Assembly: GCF_001544575.2 (NCBI RefSeq)
Contig: NZ_FCNY02000005.1
Span: 124,001-188,000 of the forward strand
Length of the DNA: 64,000 nt
Direction: 5' to 3'
DNA from: Caballeronia cordobensis
Lineage (GTDB): Bacteria; Pseudomonadota; Gammaproteobacteria; Burkholderiales; Burkholderiaceae
Below, piece after piece: positions 34,721-44,136 of this stretch. Below the pieces are notes generated by a model. It was not told where the DNA came from. It saw only the letters and a list, made by a program, of their open reading frames with translations, and did no database searches. The position numbers and the translations under genes are program-made. Numbering within the stretch: position 1 is the stretch's first letter; every line of letters begins with the position of its first letter.

Positions 34721-35491
34721 TCAGTCTCCCTTGAACTCGGCCGTGGCGGGCCCGGTCGCGAAGAACGCGGCGAAGCCCCGTTCGCGATCGCCGGTCTTCC
34801 AGATCATTTCGTTGAGCCTGACTTGTTCGAGGTCGGCGCTGCGCACGCCGCCATTGGCGGCGAGATTGGCCTGCTGCTTGATGCCGTTGAGAACGCGGGT
34901 CGGCCCCGCCGCCAGTTGACGAGCGAACGACAGCGCCACGGTCTGCAGTTCCGCTTCGGGCACGACGTGATTGATGATGCCCCAGCGTTCGAACGCCTCG
35001 GCCGAGTGCCGCCGGCCGATCAGCGCGATCTCCTTGGCCCGCGCGACACCGGCGCGCTGCACGAGCCGTTGCGTGCCGCCGAGCAGCGGAATCAGACCCA
35101 CGATGTTCTCGACCTGACCGAAATAAGCCGTATCCGCGGCGACGATCATGTCGCAGGTCAGCGCTATTTCGAGTCCGCCGCCGAGCGCGGCGCCGTGAAC
35201 AGCGGCGAGCGTCGGAACCGGCGCGTTTTCCAGTACGTCGAGAAACTCGAAGAGCTTTTGCTCGTCGTGCTGAATGACGGTCTTGCCATCGACGAACGAA
35301 CTCATTTCCGCACCGGCGGAAAAGTGGCGCATCTCGCTTCTCAGCAAGATGGCGCGGGCACCGCGCGTCACCACGTCGCGATACGCCGTAAGCAGATCCG
35401 CGATCATCGCGTCGTCGATCAGATTGTGCGGTGGCTTGGCCAGCGTCACGATTCCGACGGCGCCGTCGGTTTCAGTCTTGACTGTAGTCAT
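34721..35491 (-). CDS. Enoyl-CoA hydratase/isomerase family protein
   Basis: A 256-residue crotonase-fold enzyme that hydrates or isomerises an acyl-CoA. The oxyanion-hole segments are visible (HFSAGAEMSSFVDG, and AAVHGAALGGGLEIALTCD with GG of the second hole). The catalytic glutamates of true hydratase are not clear: the second sits in GQVENIVGLIPLLGGTQR. The start at 35491 follows GAGAGAACC; ATG 35515 is eight codons earlier without a site. First gene of the acyl-CoA operon. It is divergent from an AraC regulator across 420 bases. Confidence 0.9.
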   Translation of the reverse strand: MTTVKTETDGAVGIVTLAKPPHNLIDDAMIADLLTAYRDVVTRGARAILLRSEMRHFSAGAEMSSFVDGKTVIQHDEQKLFEFLDVLENAPVPTLAAVHGAALGGGLEIALTCDMIVAADTAYFGQVENIVGLIPLLGGTQRLVQRAGVARAKEIALIGRRHSAEAFERWGIINHVVPEAELQTVALSFARQLAAGPTRVLNGIKQQANLAANGGVRSADLEQVRLNEMIWKTGDRERGFAAFFATGPATAEFKGD

Positions 35492-35913
35492 GGTTCTCTC
35501 TGTTGGGTTCGACATTGCGCGCCGCAGCCGTCCGGTTCGAACGATTTTTTCGGCACCGCGCTCAAGGGGGAAAGACGGCTGGAGCGTCCGTCGTAAAAGG
35601 CTCAGGCAAATGCCTGCGCGGTCCGGGCCGCGTGCGCCTGCTGCGTCGCCGCATGACCGGGGTCATTCGCGCCACATTCGTGGTTCGAATGTGCTTTGCC
35701 CGGCACGCTTGCGGGAGGCTTGCGGAAGGCTGAAGGCGTCATGAGGTGTCTCCGTCTCGTTTTTTCGGCGTATGCCGTTGGTGTCTACTATCTCCGCGAG
35801 CGGTGTGCGCAGCAACGGCAAACTCTGCCAATTGCCGCGTCAAACTGTGCCAAACGCGTTCACCCTTCGACGCAGGAACGTGCGAATATGACCACTCACC
35901 GGAGTGAGAAGAC
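35492..35913. other. Divergent promoter region, hydratase operon/AraC gene
   Basis: The 420 bases hold no supported gene. They carry a 13-base direct repeat at 35819-35854, listed separately, in the half next to the AraC gene. The part next to the hydratase start shows no clear operator. Confidence 0.5.
35819..35854. promoter_or_regulatory. Direct repeat, candidate AraC-family binding site
   Basis: CAAACTCTGCCAA (35819-35831) and CAAACTGTGCCAA (35841-35853) differ at one base and start 22 bases apart, that is two helical turns on the same DNA face. AraC-type activators bind just such spaced direct repeats. It lies 60-95 bases upstream of the AraC-type gene start. Confidence 0.6.
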
Positions 35914-36972
35914 ATGCGCCCTTCGAAAATAGTCACGCCGCTGCATCCGGATCTCGACGCGCCTTCGCAGAGTCTTCTCGGTCTCGCCGCGCTCGCTGCG
36001 GAACTGGCGGCGGAAGGCGTTTCGGTCGACAAGCTTTTCGCGAACACGGGCGTGCGCGCGAATCAACTCGAAGACGCGCATGCAAGAATTTCGCATCGTC
36101 AGCGCCTGGCGATTTATCGCAATGCCCAAAGGCTGGCCACGCGCGCCGACGTGGGATTGCTTGCGGGTGCGCGGCAACGCATCAGCGACTTCGGCATCTA
36201 CGGTTACGCGATGGTGAGCAGCACCACGTTCGGCGACGCGCTGAAATTCAGCGTCGAAAACGTCAGGATGGCGGGCGCTGTCCTGCAGGTTCGCTATACG
36301 GCGACGGGAGACACTGGCATTCTCAGCAGTCATGGGCTTGCGTCGCTTGGCGACATGCTGCCGTTCGTCGCCGAGTTCTGGCGAAGTTCGATGACCGTGC
36401 TGTTCAGCCGGGTTCTGGAAGCGCCCTTTCCCTCCAAGCGCATGGTCATGGCCTATCCCGCGCCGCCGCACTGGCGCAACTACGAGCGAATGTTCGATTG
36501 CCCGGTGGAGTTCGGCGCGGACTCCATGGAGTGGCATTTCGACGTGAGCGTGCTGGACCGTCCATGCCCGAATGCGAATCCGATCACCGCGCAGATCTGC
36601 CAGCAGTTGTGCGACCGCATTCTCGAAGAGCGCGATGGCATCCCCGAACTTCAAAGGCAGATTCGCATGGCCTGTTTGAACTCGCCGGGTGTGTTTCCTT
36701 CCGCCGAGAAAATGGCGGCGCACCTTGGCATTTCGCTCAGGACGCTGCATCGCCGGTTGGCTGAAGACAACTATTCTTACCAGACCCTGCTCAACGATAT
36801 GCGACGCTCGCTTGCAATCGAGTTTCTCGAGAACACGCGACTGCCTATCGAGCAAGTTGCGGAGCGGATTGGATTTTCCGATGCCGCCAGCTTCCGCCGC
36901 TCCTTGAAGAAATGGACCGGCAATTCGCCAAGTGCGTATCGGAAGGGAATCGACAAGGACAATTCCAGCTAG
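35914..36972 (+). CDS. AraC-family regulator with arabinose-binding-like N-terminal domain
   Basis: A 352-residue AraC regulator of the OruR/ArgR-like type. The N-terminal 200 residues form the family's ligand domain (RISDFGIYGYAMVSSTTFGD, VEFGADSMEWHFDVSVLDRP). The C-terminal double helix-turn-helix is at about 255-345 (MAAHLGISLRTLHRRLAEDN and VAERIGFSDAASFRRSLKKW). GGAGTGAGAAGAC precedes the start. It is divergent from the acyl-CoA operon and has a 13-base direct repeat in the shared promoter region, so it likely activates that operon on sensing its substrate. Confidence 0.92.
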   Translation: MRPSKIVTPLHPDLDAPSQSLLGLAALAAELAAEGVSVDKLFANTGVRANQLEDAHARISHRQRLAIYRNAQRLATRADVGLLAGARQRISDFGIYGYAMVSSTTFGDALKFSVENVRMAGAVLQVRYTATGDTGILSSHGLASLGDMLPFVAEFWRSSMTVLFSRVLEAPFPSKRMVMAYPAPPHWRNYERMFDCPVEFGADSMEWHFDVSVLDRPCPNANPITAQICQQLCDRILEERDGIPELQRQIRMACLNSPGVFPSAEKMAAHLGISLRTLHRRLAEDNYSYQTLLNDMRRSLAIEFLENTRLPIEQVAERIGFSDAASFRRSLKKWTGNSPSAYRKGIDKDNSS

Positions 36973-37022
36973 GCGCCAACAGGGAGTCCGCGGCGCCCCT
37001 GCCCTCTGCGCACGCTTGCGTT

Positions 37023-37793
37023 TCAGCCTCTGCCGACAAACGGCATCTTCGTGGCCATGACCGTATGGAACAGCACGTTGGCTTCGAGCGGCAGACTCGC
37101 CAGGTACGCGACCGAGCGCCCGACTATCGCCACGTCGATCAGCGGCTCGGCGGCGATTGTGCCGTTCGCTTGCGGCACACCGTGCGCCATCGCCGATGCC
37201 AGCGCGCTATGCGCATTACCGACGTCGATCTGACCGACGGCGATGTCATGCGCGCGGCCGTCGAGCGACGCGCAGCGCGTGAGGCCGGTCACGGCGTGCT
37301 TGGTCGCCGTGTATGCGATCGAATTGGGCCGCGGTGCCCACGCCGACAGCGAACCGTTGTTGATGATGCGCCCGCCGCGCGGCGTCTGCGCCGACATGAT
37401 CCTGAACGCCCGCTGCAGGCAGAAGAACATGCCGTCGAGATTCACGCCGACGACACCGCGCCATTGCTGCGGCGTCCACGTCTCGAAAGGCCCCGGCGGA
37501 TTGCCGACGCCCGCGTTGTTGAACAGCAGGTCGAGCCGGCCGAAATGCGCGACGACGGCATCGAACGACGTCGCCACCGCGTCGGCATCCGACACGTCAC
37601 ACGACAGCGCGAGCGCGCGGCCCGCAAACTCGCGGGTCTGCGCAATCTCCAGGAGAGGCTCGCGGCGCCTGCCGAGCAGGGCAATCGACCAGCCGTCCCG
37701 AAGCAGCTCGATTGCCGCCGCACGGCCGATGCCCGATCCCGCTCCCGTCACGATGCCCACACGCGGCGTGTTCGCGTCTTCTTGTCGGATCAT
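37023..37793 (-). CDS. SDR-family oxidoreductase
   Basis: A 256-residue classical [12 protein letters not shown] at about 15, NNAG at 93-96, [13 protein letters not shown] with the Tyr-x-x-x-Lys. It is the last gene of a five-gene minus-strand operon that begins with a HAD enzyme at 42848. GGAGGGTGC precedes the start and 10 bases separate it from the xylonate-type dehydratase stop. In such operons the SDR commonly oxidises an aldose, alcohol or ketodeoxy acid. No substrate can be given. The C-terminus ends [10 protein letters not shown] as in members of this catabolic group. Confidence 0.9.
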   Translation of the reverse strand: MIRQEDANTPRVGIVTGAGSGIGRAAAIELLRDGWSIALLGRRREPLLEIAQTREFAGRALALSCDVSDADAVATSFDAVVAHFGRLDLLFNNAGVGNPPGPFETWTPQQWRGVVGVNLDGMFFCLQRAFRIMSAQTPRGGRIINNGSLSAWAPRPNSIAYTATKHAVTGLTRCASLDGRAHDIAVGQIDVGNAHSALASAMAHGVPQANGTIAAEPLIDVAIVGRSVAYLASLPLEANVLFHTVMATKMPFVGRG

Positions 37794-37803
37794 GCACCCT
37801 CCA

Positions 37804-39600
37804 TCAATGGTTGTCGCGCGCTTCGCCGCGAGTCTCGACGATGTTCAGAAACAGCGTCGCCGGTTCGAGGCAGGCACCGCTGCCCTGCTGCCCCACCATG
37901 CTGCGATAGATGGCCTGCCACGGCGTCTGATTCGCAAGTTCGGGCGGGGCCCACGCGGCGCGGCGCGCAGCGAGTTCATCGGCGGATACGAGCAGATCGA
38001 CACGCCGCGCGTTGAGATCGATACGCAGGCGATCTCCGGTCTTCAGCAACGCGAGCCCGCCTCCCACCGCCGCTTCCGGCGACACGTTCAGGATCGACGG
38101 ACTGCCCGACGTGCCGCTCTGCCGGCCATCGCCCATGGTCGGAAGCGTGTCGATGCCACGCCGGATCAACGCAGCGGGCGGCTGCATGTTCACCACTTCG
38201 GCGCCGCCCGGATAGCCCACCGGGCCGCAATTGCGCATGACGAGGATCGAGTGTTCGTCGATGTCGAGCGCGGGATCTTCGATACGCGCGTGATAGTCCT
38301 CCGGGCCTTCGAACACGATCGCCTTCACTTCGAACGCATCCGCATGGGCGGGATTCGACAGGAAGCGCTCGCGAAAGCGCGCGTCGATCACGCTGACCTT
38401 CATCACGGCGTTGTCGAACAGATTGCCGCTCAACACGACGTGGCCGCCCGATGCCTTCAGCGGCGCATCGAACGAGCGGATTACTTCGCGGTCAGGCTCG
38501 GCTACACCGGCCAGATTCTGCGCGAGCGTGCTTCCCGTCACGGTCAGCGCATCGCGATGAAGCCGGCCCGCGCGAAGCAACTCGCGCATCACGCCCGGCA
38601 CGCCGCCGGCACGGTGAAACGCTTCGCCGAGAAAGCGCCCCGCCGGCTGGCAATCGACCAGGAGCGGAATCTGCGCGCCCACGCGCTGCCAGTCGTCGAG
38701 CGTATGGTGCACGCCGATGTGACGCGCGATCGCGATCATGTGTATCGGACAATTCGACGATGCGCCGATTGCCGCAGCAACCACGACCGCATTCTCGAAA
38801 GCCTCATGCGTCATGATGTCCGACGGCCGCAGGTTCTCCGCGATCATCGACACGATCCGTTTGCCCGTCTCGTAGGCGAACCAGCCGCGTTCGCGGTACG
38901 GCGCGGGCACCGACGCGCAACCGGGCAGCGACATGCCCAGCGCTTCGGCGAGCGCGTTCATCGACAGCGCGGTGCCCATCGAATTGCAATGTCCGGCCGA
39001 TGGTGCGGACGCGGCCACTTTCTCCATGAACCCGTCATAGTCGATCTGTCCCGTCGCAAGCTCTTTGCGGGCCTCCCACACGACCGTGCCCGAACCCGCC
39101 AGCTTGCCGCGATGCCAGCCGTCGAGCATCGGGCCGCCCGACAGCACGATCGACGGAATATTGACCGTCGCAGCCGCCATGAGGCACGCGGGTGTGGTCT
39201 TGTCGCAACCGGTCGTGAGCACGACGCCATCGAGCGGATAGCCGTGCAGCACTTCGACCAGGCCGAGATAGGCGAGATTGCGGTCGAGCGCGGCCGTCGG
39301 ACGCTTGCCAGTCTCCTGGATCGGATGCACGGGGAACTCGAGCGGAATCCCGCCTGCGTCGCGAATGCCGTCGCGTACGCGCTTCGCGAGTTCGATATGG
39401 TGGCGGTTGCACGGCGCGAGATCCGAGCCCGTCTGCGCGATGCCGACGATCGGCTTGCCGGACTGCAACTCCTCGCGCGTGATGCCGTAGTTCATGTAGC
39501 GTTCGAGATACAGCGCGGTCATGCCGGGATTCGCCGGATCGTCGAACCAGCGGCGGCTGCGCAGGCGCTTTGTTTCCGCCGGTGACTGATGGGATATCAA
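37804..39600 (-). CDS. D-xylonate dehydratase-like IlvD/EDD enzyme
   Basis: A 598-residue iron-sulfur dehydratase of the IlvD/EDD family, close in my memory to Caulobacter Xyl[41 protein letters not shown], and a C-terminus ending in DNH. Cluster ligands are Cys64 (DLAPCNRH), Cys132 (TTGCDKTTP) and Cys205 ([10 protein letters not shown]). It would remove water from a sugar acid such as xylonate to give a 2-keto-3-deoxy acid. The start is TTG 39600 with GGAG 10 bases upstream; an ATG 15 codons earlier has no site. It sits in an operon with an aminotransferase and an SDR. The downstream aldolase or dehydratase is not adjacent. Confidence 0.9.
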   Translation of the reverse strand: MISHQSPAETKRLRSRRWFDDPANPGMTALYLERYMNYGITREELQSGKPIVGIAQTGSDLAPCNRHHIELAKRVRDGIRDAGGIPLEFPVHPIQETGKRPTAALDRNLAYLGLVEVLHGYPLDGVVLTTGCDKTTPACLMAAATVNIPSIVLSGGPMLDGWHRGKLAGSGTVVWEARKELATGQIDYDGFMEKVAASAPSAGHCNSMGTALSMNALAEALGMSLPGCASVPAPYRERGWFAYETGKRIVSMIAENLRPSDIMTHEAFENAVVVAAAIGASSNCPIHMIAIARHIGVHHTLDDWQRVGAQIPLLVDCQPAGRFLGEAFHRAGGVPGVMRELLRAGRLHRDALTVTGSTLAQNLAGVAEPDREVIRSFDAPLKASGGHVVLSGNLFDNAVMKVSVIDARFRERFLSNPAHADAFEVKAIVFEGPEDYHARIEDPALDIDEHSILVMRNCGPVGYPGGAEVVNMQPPAALIRRGIDTLPTMGDGRQSGTSGSPSILNVSPEAAVGGGLALLKTGDRLRIDLNARRVDLLVSADELAARRAAWAPPELANQTPWQAIYRSMVGQQGSGACLEPATLFLNIVETRGEARDNH

Positions 39601-39619
39601 CGAGGTCTCCGTGAACGAT

Positions 39620-40954
39620 TCAGCGCGTGCGCAAGAGCGCTTCATGACGATCGACGAACGACGCCACCGCTTCCGCGAAACGTTCGAGATCGCTCTCGTC
39701 GTGCGCCAGCGTCAGCACGATAAAGCCGCGCCGCGCGACATAGCAGCCGCGCTCGAGCATGTGAAAGAAGAACAGGTCCTTGAGCGGCGACTCGCCTTCG
39801 ACGAAGTCCTGCACCGAATGAATCGGCTGTACGCCCGCATGCAGATTCATCAGTGAACCGATGCCGGTGAACTGCATCCCTACGCCGCGTTCGCGGCACA
39901 GCCCGTTCAGGCGCGCGCGCAGCCGCTCGCCCTTCTCGCTGAGCGCGGCGGCGGCACCCGGCGTGTAAAGCTGCGACAAACCCGCATGGCCCGCGGACAT
40001 CGATAGCACGTTGTTGTTGAAGGTACCCGCGTGCGGCGTGGCGCCGGGTCTGCGCGGATCGAACTGCGCCATCACGTCGGACCGTCCGCCGAATGCGCCG
40101 AACGACATGCCGCCGCCGATGTATTTGCCGAAGGTCGTGAGGTCCGGCCGAATCCCGAGCAGCGCCTGCCGTCCGCCGCCCGAGAGCCGCGAGGTCACGA
40201 CTTCATCGAAGATCAAGAGCGCGCCATGCTGCCGCGTGAGATCGCGCAAGCCCGCAAGAAAAGCCGGCTCGCCGACGATGCATCCGCCCGCCACCTGCAT
40301 CGGTTCGACGATGACCGCGGCGATCTCGTCGCCGTGCGTGGCGAAGATCTGCTGCACGCCGGCCAGATCGTTGTAGGTCGCGACGATGAACTCGTGCGGC
40401 ACGTTCACGGGGCTGTTGCCGCTGCCGAAGGTGAGCACGCCGCCGTGATATCCGCCCGTGAACGCGACGACCTTCCTGCGCCCCGTGAAGATGAGCGACG
40501 CCGCGATGGCCATCAGGTTCGACTCGGTTCCGGAGTTGGTGAAACGCAGGGACTCGACCGACTCGAAGCGCTCGCGTAACAGGCGCGCGAGCGGCACTTC
40601 CAGCGTGTTGTGGCCCGTCAGGTTCAGGCCGTTGTCGAGCGCCTCGACGATGGCCGCGCGGATCACCGGATGACTGTGCCCGTACATCGCCGTCGTGTAT
40701 TCGGCGAGAAAATCCGTGTACGCGTGGCCGTCGAGATCCCACAGGCGCTTGCCCTCGCCACGCGCGATCGTCAGCGGGAACGGCGCATAGAACAGCACGG
40801 AGCGCGTGTTGCCGCCGGGCATGACCGCGAGCGCATCGACATGCGCGGCGGCGCTCTTCGGATTCGATTCAGCGAAGCGTTCGGCGGCCTGTTCCGCGGC
40901 GCGGGCGAGTCCTTCCACATCGAGTTGCGGGGTGGATGCGTTCTTAATGAGCAT
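39620..40954 (-). CDS. Class III aminotransferase (aminomutase-like)
   Basis: A 444-residue PLP enzyme of the class III aminotransferase / glutamate-1-semialdehyde aminomutase group. The PLP lysine is Lys277 in DLTTFGKYIGGGMSFGAFGG, with Asp250 in IFDEVVTSR holding the pyridine nitrogen, and NSGTESNLMAIA near 140. It is not near hem genes and so is probably catabolic, aminating or deaminating an omega- or beta-amino acid. AGGAAATGT precedes the start. The gap to the dehydratase start is 19 bases. The amine donor and acceptor are not known. Confidence 0.9.
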   Translation of the reverse strand: MLIKNASTPQLDVEGLARAAEQAAERFAESNPKSAAAHVDALAVMPGGNTRSVLFYAPFPLTIARGEGKRLWDLDGHAYTDFLAEYTTAMYGHSHPVIRAAIVEALDNGLNLTGHNTLEVPLARLLRERFESVESLRFTNSGTESNLMAIAASLIFTGRRKVVAFTGGYHGGVLTFGSGNSPVNVPHEFIVATYNDLAGVQQIFATHGDEIAAVIVEPMQVAGGCIVGEPAFLAGLRDLTRQHGALLIFDEVVTSRLSGGGRQALLGIRPDLTTFGKYIGGGMSFGAFGGRSDVMAQFDPRRPGATPHAGTFNNNVLSMSAGHAGLSQLYTPGAAAALSEKGERLRARLNGLCRERGVGMQFTGIGSLMNLHAGVQPIHSVQDFVEGESPLKDLFFFHMLERGCYVARRGFIVLTLAHDESDLERFAEAVASFVDRHEALLRTR

Positions 40955-41005
40955 ACATTTCCTGGATGGTTCGAGATTCGTTCATGACTGGTGTCGTGCC
41001 TCGGC

Positions 41006-42133
41006 TCAGTCGACCGGCACGATCGATCCGCCCGCCGACCAGTACACGGTCATCGGTGCCTTGATCCATTCGCCGCGCTGATCGAACCGCACCTGACCGA
41101 ACAGCGTGTTAAACGTGGTCTGATGCAGCGTCTTGTCGAGTGCTTCCGGAGACAGCGACTGTGCCACGGCGATCGCGTCGCCGATCATCATGGTCGCGGC
41201 GTAGAACGACGGGCCCTTCTGGTCCGGATTCACGCCGTACGTCGCCTTGAAGCGCGTCTCGAAGCGCTTTCCTTCCGGCAAGGCGCCGAGCGGCGTGCCG
41301 CCTTGCGGACAGTACATCTTCTTGTCGAGCGCGCCGTCCGCGAGGCGCGGAAATTCGCCGACGCACAAGCCGTCGCCGCCCATCAGGACGCCGTTGACAG
41401 CGAGGTCGCGCATCTGCCGCGCGAGATAAGCTGCCTGACCGTAGTAGCCGCCGTAGAAGATGCCGTCCGGCCTCGTCGGCTTGATCTTCGAGAGCACAGC
41501 CTTGAAGTCCACCGTGTGATCGGTCGAGTACTCGCGCGTCACGATATCGATGCCGAGCTTCTTCGCGGTGGCGACGAACACATCCGCGACGCCCGATCCA
41601 TACGCGGTGCGATCGTCGATGACAGCGACGCGCTTCAGATGCAGCGTGTTGGCCGCGTAGTCCGCCATCTTCGCGCCGAGCACGTTGTCGTCGGTGGTGA
41701 GGCGAAACACGTAGGGATAGCCCGGCACGGTCAACGCCGGGTTCGAGGCCGCGGGCGTGATCATGATCACTTTGGCGTCGTTGTAGATCTTCGACGCGGG
41801 AATCGTCACGCCCGAGTTCCAATGGCCGATGACCGCGATCACGCCGCTGTCCACGAGTTGTTGCGCGGCCGTGACGCCGGCTTTCGGATCCGACTGGTCG
41901 TCCACCGAAATCAGCTCGAATCTCAGCGGCTGGCCGCCGAGCATCATGTGTTTGGCATTGAGGTCGTCGACAGCCAGTTTCGCGCCGCGTTCGTTGTCCT
42001 TGCCGCTCGCGGCCTGCGAGCCTGTCAGCGGCCCCGCGACGCCGATCTTCACGAGCGTGTCCGCTTGAACAACCGGCGCCGCGAACGCCACGCTCATGCA
42101 TAGCACGAGCGTCCTGATTGATGAGATGCGCAT
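41006..42133 (-). CDS. ABC-type branched-chain amino acid substrate-binding protein (orphan)
   Basis: A 375-residue periplasmic binding protein of the LivJ type. Signal peptide: MRISSIRTLVLCMSVAFAAP, cleavage after VQA. The mature start DTLVKIGVAGPLTGSQAASG is typical, with NERGAKLAVDDLNAKHMMLG next. AGGAGCACGATC precedes ATG 42133. Permease and ATPase genes (livHMGF) are absent from the whole operon and its surroundings, so the protein must work with a transporter encoded elsewhere or as a sensor. Its neighbours, a HAD enzyme and an aminotransferase, suggest an amino-acid-like or amide ligand. Confidence 0.9.
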   Translation of the reverse strand: MRISSIRTLVLCMSVAFAAPVVQADTLVKIGVAGPLTGSQAASGKDNERGAKLAVDDLNAKHMMLGGQPLRFELISVDDQSDPKAGVTAAQQLVDSGVIAVIGHWNSGVTIPASKIYNDAKVIMITPAASNPALTVPGYPYVFRLTTDDNVLGAKMADYAANTLHLKRVAVIDDRTAYGSGVADVFVATAKKLGIDIVTREYSTDHTVDFKAVLSKIKPTRPDGIFYGGYYGQAAYLARQMRDLAVNGVLMGGDGLCVGEFPRLADGALDKKMYCPQGGTPLGALPEGKRFETRFKATYGVNPDQKGPSFYAATMMIGDAIAVAQSLSPEALDKTLHQTTFNTLFGQVRFDQRGEWIKAPMTVYWSAGGSIVPVD

Positions 42134-42146
42134 GATCGTGCTCCTG

Positions 42147-42848
42147 TTACCTGTCGATGAGACGTTCCAGCACGCTGCGCACGGGCGCCAGCGTGGCAAA
42201 TTCATAGTCCGGACGCGCCTGCCAGTCGCCCAGACGTTCATCGCCGCGATTGATCCAGGCGACGCGGATACCGAGCGGCTTCGCGCCGTCGATGTCCGCC
42301 CAGGTCCCGATCGAGCAATGGAAGATCTCGTCGGCATTCAGGCCGAGCGTCGCGAGCCCTTTCCTGAAGATGGTTTCCGAGGGCTTGTACGCCTGCGCCA
42401 TTTCGGCCGTCGTCACGTGCGTGAAATAACTCACGAGGCGGCTGCGGCGCCACAGGTCCGTGTCCATGTTGGTGATGGGCATCAGCGTGAAGTGTTCGCG
42501 GGCCCAGTCGAGAAAGGCGACGGCGTCGTCGAAAGGCGGCGATGACTCGACCAGATGCGTGAGCAGCAGCTCGGTCAGCGCGGCCATGTCGCGGCCGTCG
42601 GTGCAGCCTTCCGCCAGCGCTTCCAGAGCGCCCGTGAGCGCATGCTGCGCCACCACGCGATAACGCGTATAGGCGTGGCTTCGGTAGGCCTGCACCGCGC
42701 GCATGTCCCAGTCGTGATAGACGTCGGCGGCGGACTTCGCCGGATCGAGAGACAGATGCTGCAGCACCGCTTCGATGCCGCGTATGCCTCCCGCGGTCAC
42801 GTCGACAAGCGTGCCGAAGTAGTCGAAGGTAAGCGCCTTGGGTTTCAT
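42147..42848 (-). CDS. HAD-family hydrolase, haloacid dehalogenase type
   Basis: A 233-residue HAD-superfamily hydrolase of the haloacid-dehalogenase-like subgroup. The nucleophile is Asp9 in TFDYFGTLVDV, the first-position Asp usually replaced by a second acid is Tyr-Phe here, as in L-2-haloacid dehalogenases. Motif II is PITNMDTDLW and motif III/IV lie in KPSETIF and SIGTWADIDGAKPLGIRVAW. A helical cap lies between. AAAGGACCGACTC precedes the start. It is the first gene of the operon and divergent from a TetR regulator. Either a dehalogenase or a phosphatase is possible; sequence alone does not decide. Confidence 0.85.
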   Translation of the reverse strand: MKPKALTFDYFGTLVDVTAGGIRGIEAVLQHLSLDPAKSAADVYHDWDMRAVQAYRSHAYTRYRVVAQHALTGALEALAEGCTDGRDMAALTELLLTHLVESSPPFDDAVAFLDWAREHFTLMPITNMDTDLWRRSRLVSYFTHVTTAEMAQAYKPSETIFRKGLATLGLNADEIFHCSIGTWADIDGAKPLGIRVAWINRGDERLGDWQARPDYEFATLAPVRSVLERLIDR

Positions 42849-42963
42849 GAGTCGGTCCTTTGCATAGTATGACTAATCAAATAGGAGATCCCGCCACTTG
42901 CACCGGCGGCATTCTTTTTCAGCGAGATACGGCGAGTAAGCAGCGTCCGTCCTGTCGACTTGC

Positions 42964-42989
42964 ATTTAATGTACGCCGTACAATTAAAT
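42964..42989. promoter_or_regulatory. Candidate TetR operator
   Basis: TGTACG-C-CGTACA at 42970-42982 is a perfect 13-base dyad. The flanks extend it to an imperfect 26-base inverted repeat (ATTTAAT before, ATTAAAT after). It lies 116 bases before the HAD-gene start and 102 before the TetR-gene start, in the middle of the divergent promoter region, and is the natural site for the TetR-family regulator. Confidence 0.65.
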
Positions 42990-43090
42990 CATGCAAGCGG
43001 CCGTATTCCCGGGTTTTCCCGGACGTGTCGCGTGACGGCACCGATTGCAGTAGAGTGACGCTCGGTCGAACTCGAACTCGGGAAGTCACG

Positions 43091-43873
43091 TTGAGAAAAA
43101 AGGAAGAGGCTGCGCCGGAAAAAAAGCGCAGGGGGCGCTCGGCACGCGATCAGGGGCTCTCGCGGGAACGCGTCGTGGAAGCCGCGCTCGCGCTGATCGA
43201 TGCCAAGGGTTATGCGTCCTTTAGCCTGCGCGATGTGGCGCGGGAACTCGGCGTCTATCCGACCGCGATCTACTGGTACGTGACGAGCCGCGACGAGTTG
43301 CTCGTCGAGGTGATCACGCGCGCGCTAGGCGACCTCATTCCCCGGCCGCTTGCCGCCGACCGCTGGCGCGACTGGCTGAAAGAACTGTTTCATCGCTACC
43401 GTTCCGCGATCGCAAGGCATCCGAACGTCGCGCCGCTGCTCGGGTCGCAGATCATATCGAACGCCAGTATGAATCCGGCGATGGTCGAGGCGATACTTCA
43501 GACGCTGTTGTCGGCGGGCTTTGAATCGAACGAACTGATCCATGTCTACAACACCGTGATCACTGCGATGGTCGGATTCGTCACGCTCGAGTTCGCAGGC
43601 CACGGCGCCGACGAACGCGACGAATGGGAGAACCGCCTACGCACACGCTTCGAGGAGCTTGACCGCGACGCTTTTCCGCTGTTGACCGCGAACATGGCAC
43701 GTATGTCGAATCAGGCGTTCATCGTGCGATGGAAGGGAGGAACGAATCGCGCACTCGGGCAGAGCTTCGATCGATATATCGATGTCGTGCTGGATGGATT
43801 GCAGGGACAACTGGCGGGCGATGCCGATGCCAAGAAGCATAAGCAAGGGGAATCTTCGGGTCCCGGTCGCTGA
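43091..43873 (+). CDS. TetR-family transcriptional regulator
   Basis: A 260-residue TetR-family repressor. The N-terminal 25 residues are basic and unstructured (RKKEEAAPEKKRRGRS), the helix-turn-helix is at about 43-65 (SLRDVARELGVYPTAIYWYV), and a C-terminal all-helical ligand domain follows. The start is TTG 43091 after GGGAAG; further upstream codons in frame give no family match. It is divergent from the HAD/binding-protein/aminotransferase operon and a 13-base dyad lies between them. The ligand is unknown, presumably a substrate of the operon. Confidence 0.9.
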   Translation: MRKKEEAAPEKKRRGRSARDQGLSRERVVEAALALIDAKGYASFSLRDVARELGVYPTAIYWYVTSRDELLVEVITRALGDLIPRPLAADRWRDWLKELFHRYRSAIARHPNVAPLLGSQIISNASMNPAMVEAILQTLLSAGFESNELIHVYNTVITAMVGFVTLEFAGHGADERDEWENRLRTRFEELDRDAFPLLTANMARMSNQAFIVRWKGGTNRALGQSFDRYIDVVLDGLQGQLAGDADAKKHKQGESSGPGR

Positions 43874-43894
43874 CTGGCCCTGCTATGTCCGCGT

Positions 43895-44047
43895 TCAACT
43901 GCCCGGCGCGCGCGAGGCCAGATAACGTTGTGGCGGTTCTCCCGTTACCTGACGGAACATGACGATGAAGGCACTGGCGCTGCGATACCCCAGCTTCTTC
44001 GCCACCGGGGGCAGAGCCAAACTGGCGTTTATGCTGGCATACAACAT
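43895..44047 (-). pseudogene. AraC-family regulator, C-terminal remnant
   Basis: Fifty residues (MLYASINASLALPPVAKKLG at the start, then YRSASAFIVMFRQVTGEPPQ) match the second helix-turn-helix and end of an AraC-family regulator of the group that ends GEPPxRYLxxR. The rest of such a protein (250 residues) is missing upstream. It is therefore a fragment left by deletion. It lies downstream of the TetR gene in convergent orientation. Confidence 0.7.
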
Positions 44048-44136
44048 TCGTTCTGAATTTGGATGGGTATGAGTTTCACGCGTTTAGGTGCGGCATCGTC
44101 GATGCCGCACTTTTCGCGTTATGGAACTCACCATAA

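Noticed and set aside
37243..39585. A 780-codon open frame antisense to the xylonate-type dehydratase and SDR
   Set aside because: Low-complexity basic translation crossing two real genes; the sense genes carry intact active sites and ribosome sites.
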